Origin: Rhizobium sp. NXC24
GTDB taxonomy: Bacteria > Pseudomonadota > Alphaproteobacteria > Rhizobiales > Rhizobiaceae
Direction: 5' to 3'
DNA length: 64,000 nt
Assembly (NCBI RefSeq): GCF_002944315.1
Contig: NZ_CP024311.1
Coordinates: 1,030,501-1,094,500, forward strand
Below the pieces are notes generated by a model, which saw nothing but the letters and a program-made list of their open reading frames with translations, did no database searches and was not told where the DNA came from. Every line of letters starts with the position of its first letter. Position 1 is the first letter of the stretch. A program made the translations under genes and the position numbers. Below are positions 1-7,539 of the stretch, piece after piece.

Positions 1-113
1 TCTAATTCCACAGTCGGCCGTGCCCACGACCGCAATTGAAACGAGCACTTCATGGACCTCTGCCCCTGTCCCTAACCGGATGGGGGCCTTTTCATAGCAA
101 TAAGGGAGATTCG

Positions 114-473
114 ATGAGGAGAATGTTCGCGCTAGCAGTCATTGCGTTGGCTGTTCAAAGCCATCCCGCTTTGGCGACGGACAATTCCGCAGTCTCCGTG
201 TTTGCCGCAAAAGCGAGAACGGACACCAACCTTCAAGAGATGCTTTTCATTGCGGGAGAGGCACTCTCCTGGGCAAATGACGAAATGGCGACGAAAGCAA
301 ATGGAAAGCGGCTGTACTGTCCTCCTGCCAATACGAAAATTGACGGCGAGCGGTATGCGGCAATATTTGAGAGCTACGTCAAGAGGAAGGCCTGGACCCA
401 ACGTTTGGGGCCTTGGGGCTTTGAAGGCTACCTTCTCCTTGCACTTGAGGACACGTTTCCCTGCCAGAACTGA
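114..473 (+). CDS. Rap1a/Tai-like secreted small protein
   Basis: 119 aa. An N-terminal signal peptide (MRRMFALAVIALAV...ALA) is followed by a small domain with LYCPP near residue 65 and GYLLLALEDTFPC at the C-terminus. This layout (Cys-Pro-Pro, then a helix ending in FPC) resembles the Rap1a/Tai family named after a Serratia type VI immunity protein; in rhizobia such proteins often occur without a toxin, so an immunity role is not implied. The start was chosen at 114 because AAGGGAGAT lies just upstream; the open frame runs back to 36 but that extension breaks the signal peptide. No partner effector is visible next to it. It lies in the putative island. Periplasmic location is inferred. Confidence 0.6.
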   Translation: MRRMFALAVIALAVQSHPALATDNSAVSVFAAKARTDTNLQEMLFIAGEALSWANDEMATKANGKRLYCPPANTKIDGERYAAIFESYVKRKAWTQRLGPWGFEGYLLLALEDTFPCQN

Positions 474-568
474 ACCGCTATCATCCGTCCATTCTCATCC
501 GGGTTTTCCCGCACCAATGGTCGACAGCACCGGCGCGGCCGGCCTGGTATCGATTTGCAGATCCTCGC

Positions 569-1300
569 TCACAGCAGTGTCGGCTCCGGATCGTCGTCAG
601 TCGGCTCGTCGACAGGCTCGATGATATCCGGTCTATCGTTCTTCGGCGAACCAACATCCTTGCCGATCGGCCACATAGTCATCAGCTCGCTCGGGAACGG
701 CCTCATCAGGTCATAGGGATCGGGCTCCGCTGACAACCAGCGCTCATAGTCTTCCGGATGCAACACGACGGGCATGCGGTCATGGATCTGCGCCATCATT
801 TCGTTCGGCGCGCAGGTGATGATCGCAAACGTCTTCTCGTCGAGACCGGTATCCGGATTGCGGCGACTGGACCAGATGCCGGCGAGGGCGAAGGGCTCAC
901 CCGATTTCATCGCGATCGCATAAGGTTTCTTGTTCTTGCCGGTCCCGTAGATGTCCTTCCATTCGAAAAAGCCATTGATCGGCACCAAGCAGCGTTTCGA
1001 CTTGTAGGAATGCTTGAACATGCCGCTGGTGGAAATCCCTTCGGCCCTGGCATTGATCATCGGCCGGCCCGCGTCCTTTGCCCAAGCTGGAATGAAGCCC
1101 CAGCGCGCCGATGCAAAGATCGGACCCATGACGTCCGGCTCTCGCACAATCTCGCGGACAATGATCGGGTAATCCTGCTGCGGTGCGCCGTTGTAGCGGG
1201 GAAAGCGGTTCGCCAGTCCTTCGACATCACCGGGACCCGCAAAGGCGAAATTGTCCAGCAACTCCCGCAATGACGATCGGATGTATACGCGTCCGCACAT
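569..1300 (-). CDS. SOS response-associated peptidase (SRAP/YedK-HMCES family)
   Basis: 243 aa. The protein starts MCGRVYIR, so the catalytic Cys is residue 2 after Met removal, as in all SRAP proteins; this fixes the start at 1300 rather than the in-frame ATG 18 bases upstream. Other family landmarks are INARAE (about residue 84), GFFEW (about 110) and IHDRMPVVL (about 170), the usual Asn/Arg, Glu and His of the abasic-site-binding pocket. The family forms a covalent thiazolidine cross-link with abasic sites in single-stranded DNA. The acidic Pro-rich C-terminal tail is specific to this copy. It is a single gene in the putative island; SRAP genes are common passengers on mobile DNA. Confidence 0.92.
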   Translation of the reverse strand: MCGRVYIRSSLRELLDNFAFAGPGDVEGLANRFPRYNGAPQQDYPIIVREIVREPDVMGPIFASARWGFIPAWAKDAGRPMINARAEGISTSGMFKHSYKSKRCLVPINGFFEWKDIYGTGKNKKPYAIAMKSGEPFALAGIWSSRRNPDTGLDEKTFAIITCAPNEMMAQIHDRMPVVLHPEDYERWLSAEPDPYDLMRPFPSELMTMWPIGKDVGSPKNDRPDIIEPVDEPTDDDPEPTLL

Positions 1301-1310
1301 AGGCCTCTCC

Positions 1311-2036
1311 CTAAACACCTTTGCCGTTCAGTCGCATGATGGCGTCATAACATTTTTCGACGCGACACGCCGCCTCCCTGGCGCCCCATTCCCATCCGCC
1401 AGAGGGACACTGGCGTTCCAACCGCTCAAGCGGCACATGCTCGACCAGCCAGAACCATTTTTCGCATTGCTGGGTATAATCGAGCCGGAATATGCGCCCG
1501 ACGCATGTGCCGTCCTTGTAGCCGACGAAATCGTCTCCCTTTTTCCCCGCCCATGTGTGCCGCCATTTGTAGCGCGGCTTTTCGTCTGCCGTGATGCTCT
1601 CGTGGCCTTTCCAGCCGTTGGTCTCGATCGCTTTCGCCGGCTCCGGTGCGCGCTCAATCGCCATCACCGTATAGGCGGCAAGGATGGCATCGCGGATTTG
1701 TTCCGAGATCTGATCCTTCACGGCTTCTCGCTCTTCCGTCGAAATGCTTGCCAGGTGAAAGGCTTCTTCATCCGGGATACCGCGCAAGATCGCCTCGATT
1801 TTCGCTGCGATCTCGGCCGCCGGCACTGGTTGATCCCCATTGCAGATCTGCACTACGCGCAACAGCTCTTTGGCCATGTCGAGCGCGATGTGGGGGACGG
1901 GGGCAAGGTTGCGGCGTTTGCCGATGTCATAACCGGCAAGATCGCGCCTGGTACCACGACTGAGGCGTGTCAGGCAGATAGAAGCGACGAAGCTCAGGCT
2001 TTCGAAAGGTGGCATTGCATAGAGATCGCGGGGCAC
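1311..2036 (-). CDS. hypothetical protein
   Basis: 241 aa, function not recognised. The frame opens with GTG at 2036 preceded by GAGGAA at good distance; the first ATG is at 2015. The middle is helical and charged (PAAEIAAKIEAILRGIPDEE...), and the C-terminal half carries a Trp-rich segment, WAGKKGDDFVGYKDGTCVGRIFRL followed by KWFWLVEH in shortened form, similar in style to small phage or island proteins. It lies directly upstream of, and in the same direction as, the SRAP gene (11-base gap), so they may be co-transcribed. An equally long frame on the opposite strand was judged a shadow. Confidence 0.6.
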   Translation of the reverse strand: MPRDLYAMPPFESLSFVASICLTRLSRGTRRDLAGYDIGKRRNLAPVPHIALDMAKELLRVVQICNGDQPVPAAEIAAKIEAILRGIPDEEAFHLASISTEEREAVKDQISEQIRDAILAAYTVMAIERAPEPAKAIETNGWKGHESITADEKPRYKWRHTWAGKKGDDFVGYKDGTCVGRIFRLDYTQQCEKWFWLVEHVPLERLERQCPSGGWEWGAREAACRVEKCYDAIMRLNGKGV

Positions 2037-2144
2037 TTTATTCCTCGTTTTTTTGTTGCCGCCGCATGCCGGTTCTTATTATGTTCCGGCGCTGATTTGA
2101 GTCAATGGTGATCTCGATTGGCTCGAAATTCCTATGGAGAAGAG

Positions 2145-2669
2145 ATGAGAATCGCCGTCGCCACGATTGTCGCGCTTCTATGCGCTAGCCCGCTCTATGC
2201 CGGTCAGCCTGCCGCAGCAAAGGTCTTCATCTGCTTCACGCCAGCCGAGCAATGTGAGAGCCTGATCGTCGGCGAAATCGACCGAGCGAAATCCTCCATC
2301 CGCGTCCAGGCATATGGCTTCACGTCTCTGCCGATCATCCACGCGCTGCAGAGCGCCGCGGGGAGGGGCGTTGAAGTCCTGGCGATCCTCGACAAGACCA
2401 ATGAGCGGAAATATTCAGGAGCTACGTTGCTGGAGGCCGCCGGCATTCCGGTCTGGATCGATTACGAGCCGGCAATCGCCCATAACAAGGTTATCGTGAT
2501 CGACGGGCATCTCGTGATAGGCGGCTCGTATAATTACACGGCTGCAGCGCAACGACGAAATGCTGAGAACGTGACGTTCATGGAAAGCCGAGAGGTGGCC
2601 AGAGATTTCCTGGCGAACTGGGATAGCCGGCTGAAGGTGGCTAGGACGTTCAATGGTCCACTTCGATGA
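2145..2669 (+). CDS. phospholipase D-like nuclease, Nuc/EndA type, secreted
   Basis: 174 aa. A signal peptide (MRIAVATIVALLCASPLYA) is followed by a single PLD domain with one HKD motif: H-N-K-V-I-V-I-D at about residue 113, then GGSYNYT, the GS/N pair of the family. One HKD motif and a length near 155 mature residues match the Nuc/EndA endonucleases that act as dimers in the periplasm, as on plasmid pKM101. The start at 2145 follows GGAGAAG; the frame extends to 2118 but lacks a site there. It is divergent from the hypothetical gene at 1311-2036. Nuclease rather than lipase activity is inferred from size. Confidence 0.85.
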   Translation: MRIAVATIVALLCASPLYAGQPAAAKVFICFTPAEQCESLIVGEIDRAKSSIRVQAYGFTSLPIIHALQSAAGRGVEVLAILDKTNERKYSGATLLEAAGIPVWIDYEPAIAHNKVIVIDGHLVIGGSYNYTAAAQRRNAENVTFMESREVARDFLANWDSRLKVARTFNGPLR

Positions 2670-2776
2670 ACGGTTATATTCCTTGTCTCGGTTCAAATAT
2701 CTCGAAGGGCACCTTGATAACACAACCAACGGTATGCCACGTTTCGTCCGGCGCAGAGTCTGGACTAAGTGAACTG

Positions 2777-3346
2777 ATGAACGAGGCAATAAAAGCAAAG
2801 GCAATACGTTGGGCCGCCAAGCCCACTTTCATTCTGCTATTGGTCTGGTTCTTCCTTGGCGTCATATCCATCTTAGCAACAGTGGGTGGATATGGTTTCG
2901 TGCCATCAACGGCTTGGGTCGGGACCACGGCCTCCTTCCGAGTTTCTGCTGGTCTCGTCGCGGCGGTTCTATTTCCCTGCCTTGTTCTGAAGGGTTTGCA
3001 AATCACGAATGTAGGGCAGCTAAGAAAGATAGGCGCGATTTTGATTGCGCCACTAATGGGCTACTTTTTGGGAAGCGCCCCGGCCGTCCTTGGCGGTCCG
3101 ATGGTGGCGGCGATATTCGCAGGGCACGACGTCGAACTTCCTTTCGTGGTTGCCGAGGCGCATGGCAACGGTCACAGGGGCTGCCGATTGCCGATAAAAC
3201 TGCGAGACCTACCCTTCTTCTACGACAAGCTTTGCAGTGTTCCCGATGATCTTAGGCAGCCCCTCAAACCTGGTATGCGGATCATCGTGGAAGGCCGGGG
3301 CACCAGGTTGGGCCTCTACGCCAGCAGTTTTCGGATTGAACAGTAG
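2777..3346 (+). CDS. hypothetical membrane protein
   Basis: 189 aa. Three or four hydrophobic segments are visible in the first 115 residues (FILLLVWFFLGVISI; VSAGLVAAVLFPCLVL; IGAILIAPLMGYFLGS with AVLGGPMVAAIF). A soluble C-terminal part of about 75 residues ends in ...RGTRLGLYASSFRIEQ. No family recognised. I chose the ATG at 2777 because the longer frame from 2666 adds a polar, unlikely N-terminus; the ribosome site is weak, so the start is uncertain. It lies 107 bases after the PLD nuclease on the same strand. Confidence 0.5.
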   Translation: MNEAIKAKAIRWAAKPTFILLLVWFFLGVISILATVGGYGFVPSTAWVGTTASFRVSAGLVAAVLFPCLVLKGLQITNVGQLRKIGAILIAPLMGYFLGSAPAVLGGPMVAAIFAGHDVELPFVVAEAHGNGHRGCRLPIKLRDLPFFYDKLCSVPDDLRQPLKPGMRIIVEGRGTRLGLYASSFRIEQ

Positions 3347-3376
3347 TCGTGCCGAACGGTTGCGCCTCTGTGCACG

Positions 3377-3706
3377 TTACCTTCGAAGGTAACTCTTGCG
3401 GCCGTCGTCGGTAAGGCAGAAGTGGCCGCCGCGTGGCCCGACGCAATATGATCCGCCTCGGCATGAGCAATCTGGTGAAGCCGTTGGCTCCATATCGGCC
3501 GGCGTCGATCCGAGGAGGGCGGCGCCGCCCATATAAACCTCACATGATTTCTTGCTGGCGCTGACAGATCCGTCGTTGCAGATGAAGGTCGATCCCTGGC
3601 AATGATCAATGCCGCCTTTGTGGCCGCTGCAAGGGGTATTGGTCGCCCAGCACGTCGCCGGCACTAATATCAACATCGTGCCCGCGATAGCCGCCCAAGC
3701 CTTCAT
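3377..3706 (-). CDS. secreted Cys-rich hypothetical protein
   Basis: 109 aa. The signal peptide MKAWAAIAGTMLILVPATCWA is followed by a mature part with about eight Cys residues (PCSGHKGGIDHC, FICNDGSVSASKKSC, DCSCRGGSYC, HFC), suggesting disulfide bonding in the periplasm. CSGHKGGI...C..DG..SASKK is a pattern I associate with small secreted proteins of unknown function in rhizobia. ATG at 3706 is preceded by GGGGGA; the TTG at 3709 is not needed. The 28-codon small ORF 3726-3812 lies just upstream on the same strand. Confidence 0.7.
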   Translation of the reverse strand: MKAWAAIAGTMLILVPATCWATNTPCSGHKGGIDHCQGSTFICNDGSVSASKKSCEVYMGGAALLGSTPADMEPTASPDCSCRGGSYCVGPRGGHFCLTDDGRKSYLRR

Positions 3707-3725
3707 CAATTCCCCCGTTCAGCCG

Positions 3726-3812
3726 TCAATGCAGAACCTGCAGTACCATAAGCGTCACCGCGATTGCGCCTGAGCACACCGTCATGACAGTCAAAATCGA
3801 AGTCGACATCAT
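3726..3812 (-). CDS. 28-aa hydrophobic small protein
   Basis: A short frame starting with two ATG codons (3812 or 3809), with GAGGAG at ideal distance upstream, encodes a peptide of Met, Val, Leu, Ile and Ala-rich character (MMSTSILTVMTVCSGAIAVT and on to VLQVLH), long enough for one membrane helix. It ends 19 bases before the start of the secreted Cys-rich protein on the same strand, so the two probably share a transcript. The strong ribosome site and a clean hydrophobic profile are the only evidence; no homologue is claimed. Confidence 0.5.
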   Translation of the reverse strand: MMSTSILTVMTVCSGAIAVTLMVLQVLH

Positions 3813-3907
3813 ATCGCTCCTCAAACGAATTTGTGGAGCTACCTATCGTGGCGGTAGGGGTGTGTCGCGTGACAGATGGCGTGACACAGCGAGAATTCGC
3901 CTAGAGG

Positions 3908-4585
3908 TTACTCAGGCCGAAGCAGCGCTTTATGTGCTTCCAAACCTTGTTCGGTAATCCAAAAGTAGTCGATATTGTCGACACGATCTCTGCCGACGAA
4001 ACCGCGGGCCTCCAGACGGCTAACGGTATCGTCGCCGCATCCGTTGATCTGACGCCAAGAAACTCGCCCGTTCACGCCGTATTGACTCAGTTTCTCAAGG
4101 CCCAATTTTTCGCGTTTTCCAATTGGTTTGCCGGGGATTGAAGCCTTCCATTTCTCCTCGGCAAGCGCCATCAATCTATTCATGTCCTCTTGGCCCATAG
4201 TCCGAGGGTCAAAACCGAGCTTGTCGTACCATTGCTTGAGAGGATGCGATGGATCGTCAACGATGGGATAGCCGCCGGGGCCATCTTCCGGATCAGGAGC
4301 TTGCCTACCTCTCTCCAATCTGGTTGCCAGGCTTTCCTTTGGAGGGCGAGTTTTCCCCGAGTTGGAATCTGCCTCTATTTCGCCGTTAGGGTCCAACGAC
4401 AAAAGCCATTCATCAAGACGTTGTCGTAGATATCGCTCGCCTCGCGTCGAGCCGGTGAATGCGATGGGCGCGACCAGACAGAGACTCGTGAATAGTTCAT
4501 AAGACAATCCACAGTAAGCGGCCGCCATCTTCTTGTTGAGTGCTGCGGGCCAATACGGCAGCCGATTTGAACTCTCATCGACCAT
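3908..4585 (-). CDS. hypothetical protein with AlpA/excisionase-like N-terminus
   Basis: 225 aa. Residues about 10-65 (YWPAALNKKMAAAYCGLSYELF then ERYLRQRLDEWLLSL) have the layout of a MerR/AlpA-like helix-turn-helix used by excisionases and island regulators: a helix with AAAYCGLS, then a strand and a terminal helix. The middle is a polar linker; the C-terminus (residues 160-225) looks like a small winged fold, ending in YFWITEQGLEAHKALL. Its ATG overlaps the TGA of the upstream gene by one base, so they are translationally coupled. Such pairs are typical of integrated elements, consistent with the tRNA fragment nearby. Confidence 0.6.
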   Translation of the reverse strand: MVDESSNRLPYWPAALNKKMAAAYCGLSYELFTSLCLVAPIAFTGSTRGERYLRQRLDEWLLSLDPNGEIEADSNSGKTRPPKESLATRLERGRQAPDPEDGPGGYPIVDDPSHPLKQWYDKLGFDPRTMGQEDMNRLMALAEEKWKASIPGKPIGKREKLGLEKLSQYGVNGRVSWRQINGCGDDTVSRLEARGFVGRDRVDNIDYFWITEQGLEAHKALLRPE

Positions 4586-5838
4586 CAATCATCCCAATAG
4601 TTTGTTTTCGGCGGTGGATCACCCTCAGGATCGAATAGATCGTCTGGTTCCGGATAGAGCTTCCTCTCCACCAGTGTGGCCTGTATCCGCTCGGCAGATG
4701 TTTCCGCCTCTAATGCAGCGAGCCGAGTTTCTGCCCAGGAAATCATTCGTTGGTAATCGGGTGGCAGATCGCCGGTTTTCGGTACCTTCGCAATCGTCTC
4801 TTGCAAATCATCGACTTCTCGTCGGGCATCAGCGATCCAGCGGAGGAATTCCAGCCTCTCACCTTCGCGTTTCTCGCGAAGCGACGCAAGTTGGCGGCGA
4901 CGTGCCGTATGCGCGCGAAGCTCTTCCTCCCGCCGCCGCTTTTCATCCCTTTCTTTCTCCGCTACGAAATTGATACGAAAGCTTTCGACTATCTTGGGCA
5001 ACGATTGCTCGATCTTCCGTGTATCGCTATCCGCCCAGTTTTTGCCAATCCCGGCCGCGCAGCCATAGATCTCTAGGGTAAAGCGCCCGACGTGCAGGTA
5101 ATCAAACGTATACCAGCTATTTTTTGAGGTGTTTTTCACCCTCTTTCTCGGGGCATTGATTGCGAAGTCGACCTTAGTACCTTCTTTGGCGAAGCCGATG
5201 CGGCCCTCAGTGCTGAATACGAATCCATGTGGAGCAAGGTCTGCTGCGATACTGCTGATTAGGGACGCGACACGGGTAAGATCTGCTGGCGGAACTTTGA
5301 CATACTTCAGATAGACAAACCCGTCGCGATCCGGGCGCAAACTTCGCAGCTCCGCGATAAAAGCAGCTACTTCCGGACGTATCTTCACAGGGGACGGGGT
5401 AGCTAAATTGGAAGGCGCCGAGGTCTCTTCATTCCGGTCTGCTGCGGCCTTCTTCAGCACGGAAGAGGAGCGTTCACGTGGAGGACTGGAAATCGGAATA
5501 GGTTTTCTGGCAACAGGAGGGCCCTTGCCTTCGCTAGCCGCGATCGCCGCCTCAACAATGGTCGTAGCATAAACGCTAGGTTTGGCCTGAGGCGGCGCGA
5601 TTGTAACGATATGCAGCGAGGCATTTTCGACCGCTCGCAATGACGTCTTTTTCGGTGTCTCTCCGGCTTCGATCTTTTCTCGATAACGCTTCGGTGGCAC
5701 CGGTACGAGATAGTTGTGGCAGATCCGGATGAGAAGATTGGTAGTCACCCCGAAGCGGCTCGCCAGTTCTTCAATCGGAGTGGACCACACAAGTTCATGG
5801 AATTCTTCGCGGCTGTAGGATCGCTTTATGTCGTCCAT
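4585..5838 (-). CDS. hypothetical DNA-binding-like coiled-coil protein
   Basis: About 417 aa from the ATG at 5838; ATG codons at 5859 and 5883 are alternatives and none has a clear ribosome site. Residues 7-55 (YSREEFHELVWSTPIEELA, then FGVTTNLLIRIC and VPVPPKRYREKIEAGE) match a module I know from many bacterial proteins of unknown function, with a helix-turn-helix-like core and the P-x-P-x-x-Y ending. A Pro/Ser-rich linker follows, then a globular middle, then a long charged coiled coil (EKERDEKRRREEELRAH...). It is coupled to the downstream excisionase-like gene and lies in the putative island. Confidence 0.6.
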   Translation of the reverse strand: MDDIKRSYSREEFHELVWSTPIEELASRFGVTTNLLIRICHNYLVPVPPKRYREKIEAGETPKKTSLRAVENASLHIVTIAPPQAKPSVYATTIVEAAIAASEGKGPPVARKPIPISSPPRERSSSVLKKAAADRNEETSAPSNLATPSPVKIRPEVAAFIAELRSLRPDRDGFVYLKYVKVPPADLTRVASLISSIAADLAPHGFVFSTEGRIGFAKEGTKVDFAINAPRKRVKNTSKNSWYTFDYLHVGRFTLEIYGCAAGIGKNWADSDTRKIEQSLPKIVESFRINFVAEKERDEKRRREEELRAHTARRRQLASLREKREGERLEFLRWIADARREVDDLQETIAKVPKTGDLPPDYQRMISWAETRLAALEAETSAERIQATLVERKLYPEPDDLFDPEGDPPPKTNYWDD

Positions 5839-5941
5839 GGGCTTCCCGGAAACAAACATGCCGACGGGAAACTGCTGAGTCATAACGTCAGAGTCAAGGA
5901 TCGGAGCGAACTTGCCGGCAACACACAACTTCGGGCAGGGC

Positions 5942-6100
5942 TTAGTCTTGTCGGTTATTTCCCTGATGAGGAGATAGCGGTTGCCGCTCTTGCTGCCGGC
6001 CAATGCCAAAAGCATCTATCCGGGCCTGCCGACGAGCAAGCGCGCGAACGAAATTCAGAAAGGCTTCCCTCGCTTCGTCTGGCAATTCAGAAAACTGCAT
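5942..6100 (-). CDS. 52-aa small hypothetical protein
   Basis: The frame starts at ATG 6100 with TTGAGGT at suitable spacing. It begins MQFSELPDEAREAFLNFVRA and continues LARRQARIDAFGIG. The pattern of LPDEAREA, a helix, then LARRQARID resembles very short proteins found next to recombinases and island genes in rhizobia. It runs in the same direction as the 4585-5838 gene, 103 bases upstream, and its presence argues against the longest frame (to 6015) for that gene. It is the gene nearest to the tRNA fragment on the island side. Confidence 0.5.
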   Translation of the reverse strand: MQFSELPDEAREAFLNFVRALARRQARIDAFGIGRQQERQPLSPHQGNNRQD

Positions 6101-6316
6101 GCTGGACCTCAACGGTATCGAACCGCCGACCAGTAAATTATCCTTTTCCGAGAAAAATCAATATTGACGCCACCCCGCTTCGGACCGAAAGAAGGCGAGA
6201 ACAAATGGTCCGCGCGGACCGCTTGCGGACCGATTGGATGGACAGAACCGGAACAGACAGGGACCACGTAGATTTGTCTGCCCCGGAAATGGTGGGTTTT
6301 CGCGAAGCTTTCTCCG

Positions 6317-6361
6317 TTCGGGACGTGGGGGTCGAGTGTTCGAATCACTCCACTCCGACCA
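6317..6361 (+). other. 3' fragment of tRNA-Pro(CGG): island attachment site
   Basis: The bases fit the 3' part of a tRNA: anticodon loop TTCGGGA (6317-6323, anticodon CGG), variable loop GGGTC, T arm GAGTG-TTCGAAT-CACTC (6334-6350), acceptor strand CACTCCG (6351-6357) and A-CCA (6358-6361). The 5' half is missing: the anticodon stem (CTCCG/CGTGG) has a mismatch, there is no D arm, and no CGGAGTG acceptor partner lies 70-80 bases upstream. A 45-bp tRNA 3' end with an intact terminator behind it is what is left at the distal end after a tyrosine-recombinase island inserts into a tRNA gene. Confidence 0.75.
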
Positions 6362-6366
6362 GCTTG

Positions 6367-6392
6367 AAAAGCCCGCATTCGCGGGCTTTTTT
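6367..6392 (+). terminator. intrinsic terminator behind the tRNA-Pro fragment
   Basis: GCCCGC (6371-6376) and GCGGGC (6381-6386) form a stem with an ATTC loop followed by six T. An A tract lies on the 5' side, so it could work in both directions. It is the natural terminator of a tRNA gene and supports the reading that 6317 onward is original chromosome. Confidence 0.85.
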
Positions 6393-6561
6393 CGTTTTGG
6401 GCTTCGGTGCCGATTTCTTCCGCGCCTCCGGTTTATCAAGGCTGCCCAATGTTCGCCCGTTGCTGCTGCGCATGGTGTTGCAACCGGTGCTGACGGCGGA
6501 TGGGCGGAGTATTTGGGATCGGACTCAACGAAAAGCTAATTTAATTAATTCAAAAGTTTGG

Positions 6562-6590
6562 TTGAAATTAAAAAATTTAATTGATAATAT
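6562..6590 (+). promoter_or_regulatory. sigma70-like promoter for candidate sRNA 1
   Basis: TTGAAA (6562-6567), a 17-base AT-rich spacer and TAATAT (6585-6590). The predicted start near 6597 falls immediately before the first stem-loop of the candidate RNA. Confidence 0.6.
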
Positions 6591-6596
6591 CTAATT

Positions 6597-6679
6597 GTTA
6601 GGCGACTTTCCGCCTACGTGGCTGCACCCGTAGCCACAGCTGGGCCGCCACATCGTCCCCGACAGGCGGCCCAATTTTT
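6597..6679 (+). ncRNA. candidate small RNA 1 (three stem-loops)
   Basis: About 83 nt. Three perfect hairpins follow each other: TAGGCG/CGCCTA (6599-6616, loop ACTTTC), GTGGCT/AGCCAC (6618-6637, loop GCACCCGT) and TGGGCCGCC/GGCGGCCCA (6641-6673) followed by ATTTTT, an intrinsic terminator. A promoter with correct spacing lies just upstream. No protein frame with a ribosome site uses this stretch. The C-rich loops (ACCC, TCCCC) resemble the anti-Shine-Dalgarno loops of trans-acting alphaproteobacterial sRNAs, but I cannot assign it to a named family. Between the tRNA terminator and this promoter (6393-6561) I see nothing else. Confidence 0.6.
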
Positions 6680-6903
6680 GTCTGTATCCACAAATTGGGA
6701 TTTGCGGAGGTGGACGGGGAGGGCGAAGGAATCTTGCGACGGGCGATGACCACTTTGAGGTCGTGCCGATCAACGCATTTTCCCCATGGCGGCCATTGAC
6801 TGGAACTAACTCCGCTCTTTCTCCGTTGAAAGTCCAGAGTCCCAAGATGAGCGACGCCCGTAGGCGCGAACGAGATGGTAAGGGTACTCCCGAGGAGATG
6901 TAC

Positions 6904-6987
6904 ATGGATCTCACCACACTTCTCATAATAGTCGTGATACTTCTTGTGCTGGGTGGCGGCTGGTACGGTCGCGGACGCTGGTATTAA
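6904..6987 (+). CDS. 27-aa membrane protein, DUF3309-like
   Basis: A short frame, MDLTTLLIIVVILLVLGGGW then YGRGRWY. GAGGAG lies six bases before the ATG at 6904, which is better placed than for the ATG at 6898. One membrane helix followed by a Gly/Arg/Trp/Tyr tail is the hallmark of the DUF3309 group of tiny membrane proteins in alphaproteobacteria (this copy is shorter than most). Its function is unknown. It stands alone between the two candidate sRNAs. Confidence 0.6.
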   Translation: MDLTTLLIIVVILLVLGGGWYGRGRWY

Positions 6988-7169
6988 ACCGACGCTCATC
7001 GGGCTGCATCGCTGGATCACAAGCACTGCGAGGCGCTGTTGTGTCCCTAGATCACTGTGCTGATGGGCGAAGCCAATGGATCTCGAGCGGATAAGGGCTT
7101 CTATTCGCAGGAGTAATTTTCGATTCCGCCGCGCCAATCAACTCCGCTAAAGCCTCCACAACATCCTTA

Positions 7170-7197
7170 TTGACAAAAACTAAGTCTATCTTACTAT
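7170..7197 (+). promoter_or_regulatory. sigma70-like promoter for candidate sRNA 2
   Basis: A perfect TTGACA (7170-7175), a 16-base spacer and TACTAT (7192-7197). The predicted start is near 7204. Confidence 0.6.
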
Positions 7198-7203
7198 TAG
7201 CCT

Positions 7204-7277
7204 GCTAGATTAGATTGACCTCCAATCTGCACCCATGGTGGCCTGGCCGTTTCCCTTGGCTAGGCCACTTTTCTTTT
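7204..7277 (+). ncRNA. candidate small RNA 2 (anti-SD loop plus terminator)
   Basis: About 74 nt. A first hairpin AGATTG/CAATCT (7212-7228) exposes the loop ACCTC, part of ACCTCC, complementary to Shine-Dalgarno sequences. A single-stranded stretch follows. A second hairpin of 11 pairs with one G-T (7238-7248 with 7258-7268) is followed by TTTTCTTTT, an intrinsic terminator. The promoter upstream is close to consensus. This is the build of a short trans-acting sRNA. From 7278 to 7539 I see no gene or structure beyond the next gene's ribosome site. Confidence 0.55.
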
Positions 7278-7539
7278 GCTGCGTGCTTTGCTCCCGTCGG
7301 CCCCGCCAGTGCCTTGCGCTCGGGCGCGGCATTGGTCTCGGATTTTCCGGTTCTGTTTTTCCTCCGCTCGCTGCCTTCTATCGCTGCAACAAACTGCCGG
7401 TAGGGCTCGCCGTGTGATATGCTTTTGCGGCGTGGTCGCTTTTTCGTTGCAGGAAACACTATATACAGAATTGGAGCGGGACGGCTGACTCGATGCTGAG
7501 GAGGGGCGCCCGCGTGGTGAAGCGAAGCGAGGGTTAGGG

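Noticed and set aside
1251..2111. 286-codon plus-strand frame
   Set aside because: It mirrors the minus-strand hypothetical gene 1311-2036, has no ribosome site and runs into the end of the SRAP gene.
6109..6439. Minus-strand frames containing SGVIRTLDPHV and WSDSNTRPP
   Set aside because: These are the well-known false proteins produced by translating the complement of a tRNA 3' end; they cover the tRNA-Pro fragment and its terminator.
5716..6594. 292-codon plus-strand frame
   Set aside because: It crosses a minus-strand gene, the small ORF, the tRNA fragment and the sRNA promoter; composition is not protein-like.
6598..7137. 179-codon minus-strand frame
   Set aside because: It is antisense to candidate sRNA 1 and to the DUF3309-like gene; no motif or ribosome site.
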